Assembly: GCF_910596095.1 (NCBI RefSeq)
Contig: NC_056539.1
Location: forward strand, 9,064,501 to 9,128,500
From: Thunnus maccoyii
Lineage: Eukaryota > Chordata > Actinopteri > Scombriformes > Scombridae
Direction: 5' to 3'
DNA length: 64,000 bases
Shown here: positions 1-12,046 of the stretch, in pieces
Numbering within the stretch: position 1 is the first letter of the stretch
How the letters are laid out: each line of letters begins with the position of its first letter
Made by a program: the position numbers and the translations under genes
Notes under the pieces: generated by a model
Seen by the model: only the letters and a program-made list of their open reading frames with translations
Database searches by the model: none
Told to the model about the DNA's origin: nothing

Positions 1-2430
1 ATGCACAGATTCTTAATATTTTTTTCAACATATTTTATTGAAAGAGATACAAAAAACAATTCCATAAAGACTTCTCCCCTTTTTCGCTCTCATTTTCCTG
101 CCACTTAAGTAATTTCATTCCCACATAAGACTCACAGATTTATATCTAACCCAATTTTATAATATCTCTGTCCTGATCAAAACATCCCAGTCCAAAATAA
201 AAATTGACAAAAATGAAAAGAAAAGGAGGACAAGACACTAACAGCAAAATGAAAAGAAAACAAAGCAAAGCCATTTCTCAAGAAGAAAATGCCAAATATT
301 CCTTAGTTCCAGTCACTCAAATGTAAAGATAAACCACACTTTCTTGTCCCATATGATCATGGGCTGAATATCTTTGGGTTGTAGACTGTAGGACATAGTA
401 ATCAACTTGAAATGGGCACTTCCTAATACTTTCTGAAATTTTCTTCCTGACATTTAAGCAAAGGACTAATCTATTAATCAAGAGAATAATCAGCAGATTA
501 GCAGGTTGTTTGTTTAGCAAAGAAAATATATGGTATCTATTTCTTAAAATTAGTTGAGAAGCATTACCATTTAAAAATGTAATTTTCTCCAATTTAATTA
601 AAATAAAATTACATCTTCAAGGCATTAAGAGGAAGTTGGAGGCATAGGAGATTTCCAACAAAGTTAATTCTGTCTAATGATTGAAGTTTAACTGCAACTG
701 TGGTTGTGGCATCTGTCACATTTGTCATAAGTATATGAGTACATTGTGGACAGTTTTGGTTTAGTGAGATGCCCAGACGACATCACAGATATGGTTAAGA
801 CTGATAATGTAGTCTTCGTAGAGGTAATTGACTTCTATTGATTGTTTGCTGTGCTACTCAGACTCTAAGGATAAAAGCATTCCATTTTAATTAAACCTGG
901 GCATTGTCCTATCTTATATAAACAAATTGTGTACTCAGTCAATCAAAGACAGCAAATAAATCATAAATTCACAACTTTGCCAGTTTTTATATTAAATTGC
1001 TCAATATAAACTCATATACAAAACTTGAACTTCAGAGTCAAGGATCTAAGTGGGGAAATGAGTTTACTGTATCATTTCCCATGATGCCTCTGGTATAGTG
1101 AGCAGCATGCGAAGTGAAATCCCACACCAGTTGCTACTTATAGCTCTGAAAGGGATACCCACAGAGCCCTGAGAACGCCTGTCTGCACAGTGGTGTAGAG
1201 TAACTTTGTAGCTCTGTAACCTCACCCACTTTGGTCATCCAGTGGACCTCCACAAGTACTCAGACACACAAATAAATACACAGACAAAAACAAAACATGC
1301 TGCCGGACTTACACAGGCAGACAAAGCAGAAAAGTTCACTATTACATTTTGAAATGAAGTAAAGAGATATCTGTTTACATTTTCTTTGGGATCCTGAGGC
1401 TTTTGCACATGGGAAAGTTTAGCTTATGTATAAGAGTTTATAACTTTCTGGTATGAGGGATAATGAAGAAATAAAGATATCAACCAGTTTCATTCAAGGC
1501 ACTGTTGTGCAGCCATGAACTCAGTACATCCTTGAACCAGCAATTATCTGAAAATGGCTTTTTACAACTTTTGTTTTACTACGCAAGTTAATTGTGAACA
1601 TACTTTTTAAATATTTGGTAGCATGTTGCTCTTCATAAAACAGTTTGTAATAATTTAACTGAGATGGAGTTATCTCACTGACCAACAGATCAGAGAGGTT
1701 GCCAGAGTGATTTGCTGTGATATGTGCCTGTAAGTAGCAATAAAAGAGTACTCCTGGCACCCTGGTTGCCTAATGTTTACAGTCCATGCCATATAACCAC
1801 AATGTCCCTGGATTCTGGCTTGGGACCTTTGTTGCATGTCATAACCCCCTCTCTCTCCCCTTGTTTTCTGTCTGCTCTTCAAAAAAAAATCTTTAAAAAA
1901 ACATACTCCCTTTGGTTTTGCATCAGATAATACACATGTATAACTTGGAAAGTTGTTATCTATTGAAGTGTTGCTCAAATACTGCAGGTAAAACATGATG
2001 TGAGTCACACATTTCACAGGAACTCCTTAAGCCATGAGGGTCATGGTGGGTTTTCACTGCTGTCCTTTCTCTCAGAACCAATCATGGACTTTGCTTATTT
2101 TTAGTCAGTAATTCAAGGATTTGATCACCATATTTCTAAAGCTGCTATGGCTGTGGGTGCTCCGTTTTTATGCGTGGTGTTTGTCTTTTCCACTTCCTGT
2201 ATATATGAGTAAGTATGAACCAAAGAGCCAAGGTTTTCTTCTTATTCCATCTGCTATTTTGATTTATTTTCTGTTCATTCAATCAATTGCATTTCACTAC
2301 CTAACATGCAGACACATAAAGACACACCCATAGGCACTGTGCTGCTTGTAACTCGCTTGAGGGCGAGATACAAAGATTGAAGATCTGATTGCAAGTAGTC
2401 GTGGTTATCATCTATTATCTTTGCCAACAG
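1..2430. other. AT-rich non-coding DNA upstream of the first visible cracd exon
   Basis: I find no exon with good splice sites and a conserved product here, only short chance reading frames. The stretch is most likely cracd intron or 5' flank, because the exon that begins at 2431 starts two bases into a codon and therefore needs an upstream coding exon. That exon could be short and hidden here or lie left of the window. Confidence 0.5.
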
Positions 2431-5400
2431 AGAGAAGGCGACAGGGCAAATTCCAGCCCTTCAGAAGACTGTTTGGGAAGAAGAAGAAGCGTGAGACGAA
2501 AGTGGGCTTTGATGGAGCAGAGCTAAAGGCGAGTTTTTCTACTGGGGAAGTGTGCAATGGAGTTGTATCTGACAATGAGGAGCCCAATCAAAATCTGAGG
2601 TAAGAACATAGGTCGAATTTCATATTTACACATGTTTTTATAACTGAGCTTTTCCACGTGCGATTTTTATTGTCACTAATAAAAGCTGCAACCATGTCTT
2701 ATCAATAATTTTTTGTATCTACAGGAAGTTTGAAAATTTCTTATCACTTTCATTCAGATAGTGACCTTTTATATCTTCTTAAACCAATTTTATCCAAGAA
2801 ACAACTTTGCTTCTTATCAAATTCTTTTTTGTTTTCTCTTTGGGTATCCATTCATACCTCTCAGAAAAATGAAAGTGCTAAAATAGCCTCTCATAAACAT
2901 TGCAAGTTGTGGTTACGCAATCTGTTGAGAAAAGGGTGAGGCCCTGTTCAAATACACCTCATAAAAGGATCAACATGATTTGAGCCTTCAATCAATGTGC
3001 GGAAACTACTGGTGTGTAAAGAGGTCATTCATTTCTTTGTGTAAAATGACTTAGGGAGCGATACTACAGCCCTGCGCATGATAAATGAATGAATGACTGA
3101 CAGTAATGTTATGTTGCTACACTGAAGACACTCTTGTTATTCTGCAGAGAGTTCAGTCCCATCGGATCTCGAGCTCTCTCACACGACAGTATCTTTATTC
3201 CGGAGGAGCCGGCAACGGAGCCCAGTCCAGATCACACGATGTCCCAGGAAAACGTGTCTGATAAAGTTAGGAATCTGCAGGTAGGCCTTAATGCAATGTG
3301 CACTCAGATCAGCTCTCTTCTGTCTATATAGAGAATTAACATGCAACCTTTATTGTTGATCACAGAGGCAGATAGCACAAGGTATAAAGTTCGGCCAGAA
3401 GCCTCCCTCTCTGAGGAGAAGTGAGGGAGATGAGGGTAGTTCAGACGAGGAAGAGGTTCCCCGGAGCCCTCTGAAGGTGATGGCGCAGGTAGAAGTCGAG
3501 CCAGCAAAAACAGAGCCAAAGGTAACACTTGTTAACTTATACTGGTGACAATTTGGTTTAGTTTTGAAAGTAGTGAGACTGAGATGTGTATCAGTAAGTA
3601 AATGCTTTGTTATTGGAACAAAAGCAGGTCCAGGAGACCCAACAAGCAGGACTGCACACCACCCCAATGAAGTCCTTGAGGTCCAAACGAGTTCTTCCAC
3701 CTACTGGTACGATCGAGTCTATCAACCTGGATGCTGTCCCGCAGTCTGTTCCTCGCTTAGACAACACTGCCGCCAAGCATAAATTGTCTGTCAAACCGAA
3801 AAATCAGAGGGTTTCCCGCAAGCACCGGCGGTTTACACAGGTGAGCCAGAGCTATAGTCAGATTGTGAGGATCTTAGCATATTGTTGACTCAATCTGTGA
3901 GATTTCCCAACCTCTGTTGTGGTTAAGAAAAAAATAATCATACTTCCACTTCCCCAGGATCTCCAAGAGGTATCTATTCCTGGTGTGCTGCTAGAGGATC
4001 TTGAGGCAGCAGGCGTCTCCACAGACGATCGGCACAGGACATCTGTTGAATGGGTTGAGTCCCTTGAAAGCTTGAAGAAACAGAGACTCCATGAGGAGGA
4101 AATACAAGAAACAAAGAGGAAGCTGGAGGAACAGAGGTTCAGACAGGAGGAAGAGGAGAGAAGGAAGAGGGCAGAGGAGCTGAGGTTGCGTGAACTGGAG
4201 GAGGAGAGGTGTCGTAAACAGCAGGAGGAGGAGCGCATCCGTAAAGAGGAGGAAGAAAGAAGGATTCGGGAGGAGGCAGAGAGAAGGAGCAGGGAGGAAG
4301 AGGAGAGAAGGATCAGGGAAGAGGAAGAAAGGAGGCGGCGAGAGGAGGAAGAGCAGATGTGGAAAGAGGAAGAGGAAAAGAGGATGCGAGAAGAGCAGGA
4401 GCGCCGACAGCGGGAGGAGGAGGAGGAGGAGGAGATGAGACGACTGGAAGAGCAGAGGAGAAAAGATGAGGAGAGAAAGAAGCGGGAGGAGGAGGAAGAG
4501 GAAGCGAGAAGGCAGGAGGAGCTTGAGGCTGAGCGTCTACGTTTGGAGAGGCTAAGAGAGGAAGAGGAAAGGAAGGAAAAGGAGGAAGCAGAAAAGCAGA
4601 GGTTGCAAGAGATTGAAGAAAAGAAAAAAATGGAAGCAGAGGAGAGAATGAGAAAGGAGGAAGAAGAGGAGCAAAAGAGGCTGTCTTTAGAGAATCCGGA
4701 TGGCAGCTCAGATCCACAGGAGAGGCAGAGGAGAGCTGAGGAGCTGCGCTGGAGAGAGATGGAGGAGAGACAGAGGCCTTTCTCTTTCAAAGTTTCCTCT
4801 GGAGAAAACCAGATTTTGTTCCAGAAGGTCAACCTGACACCTGTTACGCCGACCTCCAGCCACCAGAACGGTGCTGTAGCTGATCAGAGGGAAGGCGCTA
4901 AGGCCTCCTCCTCTGAAGGACCAGACTCCCCCAACCTGCCAACATCTCCATATGTCCCCCACACAGCCATCCTGGTGACAGGTGCCCAGCTCTGTGGGAC
5001 AGCTGTCAATTTGGACCAGATCAAAGATACCGCTTGCAAGTCTCTGCTGGGTCTGGGAGAGGATAAAAAGGCCCAGGGAACACCGCCAACCAAGAGCAAG
5101 ACTTCACCAGACCGCAAGTCTGGCAAAACCAAATCACTCAATGAGTCCTCGCTCTCTACAGACCAGTCCAGTGCTGCCGTCCTGGCAGAGTGGGCTAGTA
5201 TCAGATCGAAGATATTCAAGGGAGTAGAGGAGGGGAAGTATGACGAGTACCCAGAACCGAGCAGAAGCCAGCCTCAGCCCAGCAGTGAAGAACAGCCTCC
5301 GTTTTCCCACACGAACCTCAGGAAGACAATGTCAGCCAACGCCAAGTTCTCCATCACCCCTGCAAAGAAGAAGTTTGGAGATTCAAACAGAAACTCTGAG

Positions 5401-8400
5401 GTGTTCACTGCAGATGACAAAGAAGCAGGAGAGGAAGCTCCTCCGTCTGATAGCCCCACCGCATCCTCGCCAGCTCCAACCAGTAAACCTCAAAACAGGA
5501 CGAGTAAAACTGTCCGCATCGTAGAAAGAGGGTCAGAGGAGTGTATGTTTGCCAAAGACCTCCCTTCCTTCCTAGTTCCCAGCCCTGGAGCCAAACCCGA
5601 GGGGCCAGAGATGAAGAGCAGAGGTCACAGTGAGACAGAGGTGTCTGAAAGCAGAGAGGAGGGAGAGGAGCAGGGCCCAGGAAGTGAGGATAAGCCCTCA
5701 CCTTTTGGCATTAAGCTGAGGAGGACCAACTACTCCCTCCGCTTTCACAATGAACAGTCCACAGAGAAAAGGAAGAAACGCTACAGTGCAGGGGACAGCT
5801 TTGATGGTGTCCCTTCACCTCTCACCCCCATGGAGCCAGACTCTGATGCTTCCTCTGTCTTTTCTGACAAATCAAGTCCTGCATCGCCTCAGAAAGACGG
5901 TGTGGTCGGCAAGTACATACATGCATCTGCCTCCCCCGCCATCCCTCGGGCTAAATCAGGCAAGTCTGCCAGCCCGACTGCACACAGTGAAGGTGAGAAG
6001 GTGCTTTCAAAGCCACCGCTCTACCGAAGACCAACCACATCACCCAAACCTACTGGAGCAGTTCCGACACCTCCCCCATCGCCGTTACCTAAAGTGGTTC
6101 ATGGCACTCCCAGTGATGCCATTCACTCAGTTCAGAGAACTGGGGGCGCAGATTCCCCCAGCCAGGAGCAGACGAACAGGAGTGAGGAACCATCAGCAGT
6201 GGCCCAGTTGCAGAGGAGCAGCCATGGCCAGATCCAAGGGGAAGAGGAGCCGAAAGAGAAGAGATCCTTCTTCCCCTCCATTAACATCCCCTGGAGAGAG
6301 AAGGTGGACAGAAAGACAGATATCATCAAGAGAGGTCAGTGTCACTTTGATCAGGCACTGTGTTGTTAGTGCGGATCAGGAAATTAAGGTCTTGTGTCTC
6401 TACCATTGATTGTATATAGAGATGGACGTCATGACAGCTCCCCAAAAGTGAAGCCAAAACAGTGTGATTGCCCCTTGGTGGCTGGTTGCAGTATAGGTCA
6501 TAAATCTGGCCCCCTCCATGTTAGTGGATGGGTCATGAGCCAAACTAAAACATGAAAGTTCACGTCAAATTAACTTTTCCCAAAGATAGATTCTATCATT
6601 TTAGGTAGATCTTATCACCCTGATGTTTGTCCAAGGGCTCATTTTTCTGATAAAAATGTTTTGTTGTTTGTTTTTAATTAGTTATTTGCTCCAATTAGCT
6701 CTGGCTTCAAATGGCATCACAAAAGCAAGATGGCAGCTCCCGGAAAGGAGATATTTTGGCTTCACTTTTGCGTAGCGGTAGAAAGTGGAGACACATGTCC
6801 ATATTTATATACAGTCAATGGTCTCTGCATGGCTTAAAGAAAAAGTTTGACATTTTGAGGAATACGTTTCTTGGCTTTCTTGCCAAAGTTAGATGAGAAG
6901 ATCGATACCACTCTTCTGTCTGTTCTGTAAAAATACAGCTACAGCCAGCAGCTGTTAGCTTAGCTTAGCATAAAGACCGGGGACAGGAAACAGCTGGCTT
7001 AACAAAATCCACTATAAAGTTGGCTTCATTTGCAAATTTAAAAAAGGGTTTTGTTAAAGATCCCCTCCAGACATGTTTTAAGATTTATATAAAACACTCT
7101 ACTTTGAACTTTTTTTGTGTAAAAACAGGGCTGCCAACTTTTGACTTCCCCTGGGAACAAATCTCACTCCAAGCTGTTCATAATAAATGAGCATTATTCA
7201 TGGTAAATTGACTCACTTGACCTCTCTCTGACCTTACGAACCAACACTTGGTTCGTAAGACTTTTTCTTTTTGCTAATTTGTGTTTATTGGATAGCATTT
7301 TTGATATTCACTCCAGGTATTACACATATTTTTCTTCAAAACATAGGATAAGAAAGATCTATGTTCCTCATCAAGTTGCTCCCATCATCTGACATTCCCC
7401 ATTTCAGTCTCTCAGGTCTATGGATGCCTGGTTATGTTTTAAAATGGGGGAGCAAATTTAGAAAGATACATCATTAGGGGGAGGTTCTGGGGGTCCTCCA
7501 CCAGAAACAAATTGTAATTTAAAACAAATTTCCTGCATTTCTACACCACCTTACGTCTTGGTTTAAGTCAAAAAACAGCCACCTGTTAACCTTGGTAACT
7601 CTCACTCCTACCTGCATGTGCACAGTGCAAGAGGAGAGGAAGAGATGCTGTGCTGCTGCCAGAAGAGCTGCTGACTGAGATTACTCTGAGCAGTATGCAT
7701 AGGGATACATTACAATATACAGTAACAGATCTTTGTATATTCCTCACTTTCCCTTGATGGTCTGAATAACTCGCTGCTGCACAGTGCTGCTGTTGCTCTG
7801 TGCTGCTCTGTCTTATCTGTCCGTGCGCTGTCAGTGTCGTCTTTCCATGCTGCACTGTTATCAGTTATGAATTTGTTTTTCACTGCATGAGAAAATGGAA
7901 GTGTGGTGTGAAAGCATGTGAAAAGTGTCAATTGCATGAGTCTCATGGTCAATGTATGAGATTTGGCAGTCCTGGTAAAAACCATATCAGACACAAATTA
8001 TTGTTCACTTATCTTGTTAAAATCCTTAAAATGACATCTACTCCTTCTCCCTCATTAAAAAAATTCCAGAATCAATGAATATGCAAATGTATTTTCATTT
8101 CAAAAGATGTTTTATACTTTATTATGAAGTCCATTCTCAGTTTTTGCGCACTGAAGGTTTCAAGTTTTCACATCACACTTGTGTAAGTTGCATAGTGGAC
8201 CAGGATTGGCTCCAAACTAGTTGTGATGTCACAAATCATGCTCATAGGCTCAACCCTTAAAATCGGATTTTCAGTGAGCACAGAGAAACTTTCCACTTTC
8301 AGCAGATGAATGTGAAAACAGTCTTCTAGTGTCAAACTCTGCACATACATCATTCTGCACAGAGAAGCTCAAACATTCAGCTGAAGGAACAATAAAAACA

Positions 8401-10369
8401 AAAACACATTTTTGGGTGGTGGGGGACTTAAAAAATATTGTTATATTTCTCAAAGCATGGTATGGAAAATAGTATATTTTTGGTATTGGTACCAATACTC
8501 ACTTGTACAGGCTCTAATATCATCAGCTTCAATCAATACACTGCTATAGCAGTTTACCAATATGCATGTGTTCCCCCGCAGAAAAACCGTCACTACAGAG
8601 CAGGCACTCACTGGACAGCACAAAGGTTCAGGAGAAGGAAGCTGGGCCGTTATGGATCACACTGGCACTGCAGAAGCAGAAGGGCTTCAGGGAGCAGCAG
8701 CAGAACCGAGAGGACCGCCGTAGCCACAGAGAGGCCAAACTGGCAGAAAAACAAGCAAAAGAGAGAGACAGCGTATGTGCCCTAGATTGACTCTTTACCC
8801 ACTTTTCTAATATTTCTCTTGATTGCACATAGTCTTCCTCCTCTCAAGCAATCGCAAATCTCTTTTGCAGGTTAGCCCCACAGAAAGCAAAGGAAGTGGG
8901 AGCACCAGTCCCAGTTCTAAACCTCAGACACCAGAGGAACCCAAGAGACCCGACAGCCTCCTGGGACGATTTGAGCGCCGAGAACACCTGAAAAAAGCCA
9001 ACACTTTACCCAGCTCTGTCACTGGTAAGAACCTGCATGTACAACAGCGCAGCCAAGATTAGTCTTTGATAATTGATGAATCATTTAAGTCATTTATCAA
9101 GTAAAAATGCCAAACATTACTGGTTCCAGCTTCTCAGATGTGAGGATTTGCTGCTTTTCTTTTTGGACTGTTGGTCAGACAAAAGAAACAATCTGAAGAT
9201 GCCACTTTTACTAAAATTAGACATTTTTCACTACTTTATGACAATATATAGGCTAGATAATCACAGAATATTTAACTCAAATATTTCAATAATAGTCAAT
9301 GGAAAATTAATCAACAACTAATTTTGATAATCAATTAATCATTAGGGTCATGTTTCTAATAAAAATAGCAAACGTTTGATGGTTCCAAGTTCTTAAATGT
9401 GAGAATTTGCTGCTTTTGTTTGTCTAACATAACAGTAAATTGAATATTCGGGGGTTTTGGACTGTTGGTCAGACAAAACAAGATATATGATGACATCATC
9501 TTTCGCTCCAGGAAATTGTGTTGGGCATTTCCTACTGGTGTTTTATAGACCAATGACTTATCAAAAAAAATAAATAGAAGATTAATTGATAATGAAAATA
9601 ATTGTTAGTTGCAGCCTTAATTAGAAGTTCCTCATATAATACAAGCTAAATCGATTTTCTAAATGAGCTCCTATAAATATAAAACATATAAAAATACTAT
9701 GCTCATTTCTTTCAGGTAAGTTTTGTTTTACACAAAAATGGTTCAGTTTCCTCATTAAAAATCATTGAAAGTTACATAATCTATGAATATGCAAATATTT
9801 TTCACTTCAACTGCTGGGTGTAAGATGGCTACTTCAGTGTAAAGTTCATTCTCAGTGTGTGTGCACTGGAGGCTTCATGTTTCCACATCACACTACTGGA
9901 CCAGGATTGGCTCCAAACCAGTTGTGATGTCAGAAATCCTGCTAGTACGCTACATGTCTTTAACTCTACATGTCTTTAAGAGAAAATTTCCCCCTTAAGC
10001 AGATAAATGTGAAAACAGCCTTCTAGTGTCAAACTGTACATACATCATTCTGCACAGTGAAGCTCAAACATCCAACTGAAGTAACAAAAATCAAAACACA
10101 CTTTTGATTAGAGGGGGACTTTAAACTTACGTAAAATGAGTATAAAAAGGCTGTTCAATGTAAAGGATAGAGTTGTAACTAAATGTTGTCCTTGATTTGG
10201 TGTTTCAGTTGAAATTGCAGACTCTACACCATCGCCACCTGCTGTCAAGGAAGTGTCAAAGCGCTTCCCCTCCAGTGACTCTCCGCAGGTGTCTACAGAG
10301 CCAGCCTGGCTGGCCTTGGCCAAACGAAAGGCCAAAGCCTGGAGCGACTGTCCTCAGATCATCAAATAA
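2431..10369 (+). CDS. cracd: Capping protein-inhibiting regulator of actin dynamics (CRACD/KIAA1211), 5' partial
   Basis: Exons by splice sites and phase: 2431-2599, 3148-3280, 3366-3521, 3628-3840, 3958-6334, 8582-8772, 8871-9024, 10209-10369 (TAA at 10367); 1183 complete codons remain. Conserved landmarks shared with vertebrate CRACD are a basic FQPF..LFGKKKK start, SRALSHDSIFIP, GTIESINLDAVP, RLDNTAAKHKLSVKPK, VPHTAILVTGAQLCG, FGIKLRRTNYSLRF, WITLALQKQKGFREQQ and the C-terminus PAWLALAKRKAKAWSDCPQ. The large exon 5 encodes a long Arg/Glu-rich coiled coil (about 4080-4780) and then a Ser/Pro-rich disordered part. The family is known to bind and inhibit actin capping protein, promoting actin polymerisation in epithelia. 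CRACDL is the alternative paralogue, but the last exons resemble CRACD and the aasdh neighbour agrees with human 4q12. The first exon begins inside a codon, so the start is missing. Confidence 0.92.
6405..7060. repeat. Degenerate interspersed repeats in cracd intron 5
   Basis: The stretch contains wording that recurs in many percomorph introns, for example GTTAGCTTAGCTTAGCATAA at 6953 and a piece around 6715-6775 reading like GGCATCACAAAAGCAAGATGGC. There is no coding capacity. I recognise these as non-autonomous element fragments but cannot assign a family without a repeat library. The rest of the intron (6335-8581) holds further repeat-like AT-rich DNA and no exon that I can support. Confidence 0.5.
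8049..8430 (+). repeat. Interspersed repeat, copy 1 of a direct pair
   Basis: About 380 bp are repeated in the same orientation at 9752-10125. Shared blocks include ATGAATATGCAAAT, GGACCAGGATTGGCTCCAAA, AGTTGTGATGTCA, TTCTAGTGTCAAACT, ACATACATCATTCTGCACAG and GAAGCTCAAACAT, ending before a GGGGGACTT block. The two copies are clearly diverged. Both sit in cracd introns. Confidence 0.75.
9070..9612. repeat. Two tandem diverged copies of an interspersed repeat
   Basis: Two segments (about 9098-9330 and 9355-9610) share AAAAATGCCAAAC / AAAAATAGCAAAC, TGGTTCCA, TGTGAGGATTTGCTGC / TGTGAGAATTTGCTGC and TGGACTGTTGGTCAGACAAAA, and end in AT-rich tails with repeated TAATC/ATTAG words. A related piece lies near 60615-60735 in the opposite orientation. 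It is non-coding and sits in cracd intron 7. Confidence 0.6.
9752..10125 (+). repeat. Interspersed repeat, copy 2 of a direct pair
   Basis: This is a direct repeat of 8049-8430 with the same ordered blocks, closing with GAAGCTCAAACATCCAACTG and AGAGGGGGACTTTAAA. It ends about 85 bp before the last cracd exon (10209). A short third piece with the same 3' words (CCAAACATCCAACTGAAGTAAC, then GAGGGGGACTTTAAAC) lies near 49377-49437 in the RGK GTPase gene. Confidence 0.75.
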
Positions 10370-12046
10370 CACCCCCAACAGACCCCCCCCCCCACCCCCC
10401 CAACTCCCCCAAACCCCAGCTCCACAATGGGCTCTGGCCTGCATCAAGACTGCACACTGCCCACAGACTCTGAAGCACCCCCCGAGTCAGTTTCACCTGT
10501 CCTCCCCTCCCAAACTCCAGATCTCATCACTCACCATGAAAACCCTCCTGACTGTGAAACAAGTAGAGCCCTCCATCACTTCGTAACTCTAACCCTTCAC
10601 TGGCTGGTACTATTATCATGTTAAAGTGCGCTTCGCATTCAAATACTCCAATACAATTGCACAGATATATGTAAACAATTGTTGCGAGCATGCGCATTCT
10701 GTATACAAACACACAAAATATATGTCCCAAGAAGACACAGATATGATGAACATGTCGCAGTCAGGGACTGCAGAGTCCTCAGCAGCCAATCACAACCATG
10801 GCTGGCTGTTGCAATAGCCAACCCCAATTTTTTTGATTTTGTAGCCAACTGTGTCACCGTGATTGTAAATAAATAATTCACTAAACACAATATGAGGTGA
10901 GACACTTCTGTATCAGAGAGATGAAGTTTTGACATATGACAGTGTTTAATCAACAGAGGGTAACTGTCTGAATCGCATTTTAAGGGCTACCAGAAACAAT
11001 AACTCGACATGACCCTGTTGAATCTGCTTCGTGACAGCTGATGGAAGTGTTTAAGTCGTCTTCTTTGCCGTATTCCCTCGTTGGTATTATTTATGTGAAG
11101 GAATGGATTTATCCATGTTGAAATGATACTGTATATCTCTTCTCTGAGCCTTGTTTGTCATGTACAAAAGAAGCCTTTTTTTTCCTTTTTTTTTTACTCA
11201 TACTCGAAACCTTAGCATAACAATGCTCACTGTGTCCGTGACGACTGTGATAGCTTTCTAAGAAGCTATTGAACAATTTGCCATTAAGAAGTAACCAGAA
11301 TCTGTTTGTAAAGCAACATGTTCACACATGGTGGGTGCACCTAAACACAGCACTGAAGACCACAAGTGTTACTGGGCATTTACAGTGAACTTGCACATTA
11401 CACTCACGGCTGTGTGATGGCCTAACTTAGATTTTTGCTTTGCTTATGGAGACAGACACTTCCTGCTTGCTGTAACATACAATTCCTGTAACACACTTGT
11501 GTTTGTAGGCTTATGCCATTACTTCCTCGTAAATGTGATACGATCTTACATAACGTAAGCATTTCCTCAATGAAAAAAACAAAAACAAAAAACAAAACTC
11601 CAGCATTCTCATTTCCTGCCACTCACTTAATGATCTGTATGTATGTAAGTATGTACTGTATGTAAGTCAAAGGCGTTAACAGAGCTTTGGTCAGAAAGAG
11701 GCCCAAGTCACTTTGTCATTCTGTTTCTAACTATGGTCGTGCACAATAGTGTAGTGTACGCAGTGTTATATGTAACAAAAAAAAAAAGTTTGGTATTATT
11801 TGCACTTTTTTGTCCCACTTAGAGATATTCATGAGAAAATTCTTAAGAGATACAAAATGTTATGAATAATGTAAATTAAATACTGATGTCTGAACCTGAT
11901 GGACTCATTATTTCCCTGTTCTAGTTTCAGATCTTAAACCCGGAACTTTAATTAAAAACTTATTTCCCAAAGCACCCTCTCTGCTCTGACACAGAAAAGC
12001 CAGCAGTGTTTATTATAAAATTAGTGCAAAAATACATTTCATCTTT
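10370..12046. other. Convergent 3' ends of cracd and aasdh
   Basis: cracd (+) and aasdh (-) are tail-to-tail. A C-rich run (10380-10405) sits just after the cracd stop. AATAAA at 10868-10873 is the best cracd polyadenylation signal. The reverse complement of AATAAA at 12009-12014 lies about 35 bp past the aasdh stop and is a good aasdh signal. I see no further gene between them. Confidence 0.6.

Noticed and set aside
3858-4832. 324-codon Ser-rich frame on the minus strand within cracd
   Set aside because: It is the antisense shadow of the Glu/Arg-rich coiled-coil exon (GAGGAG read backwards gives Ser/Leu codons) and has no domain.
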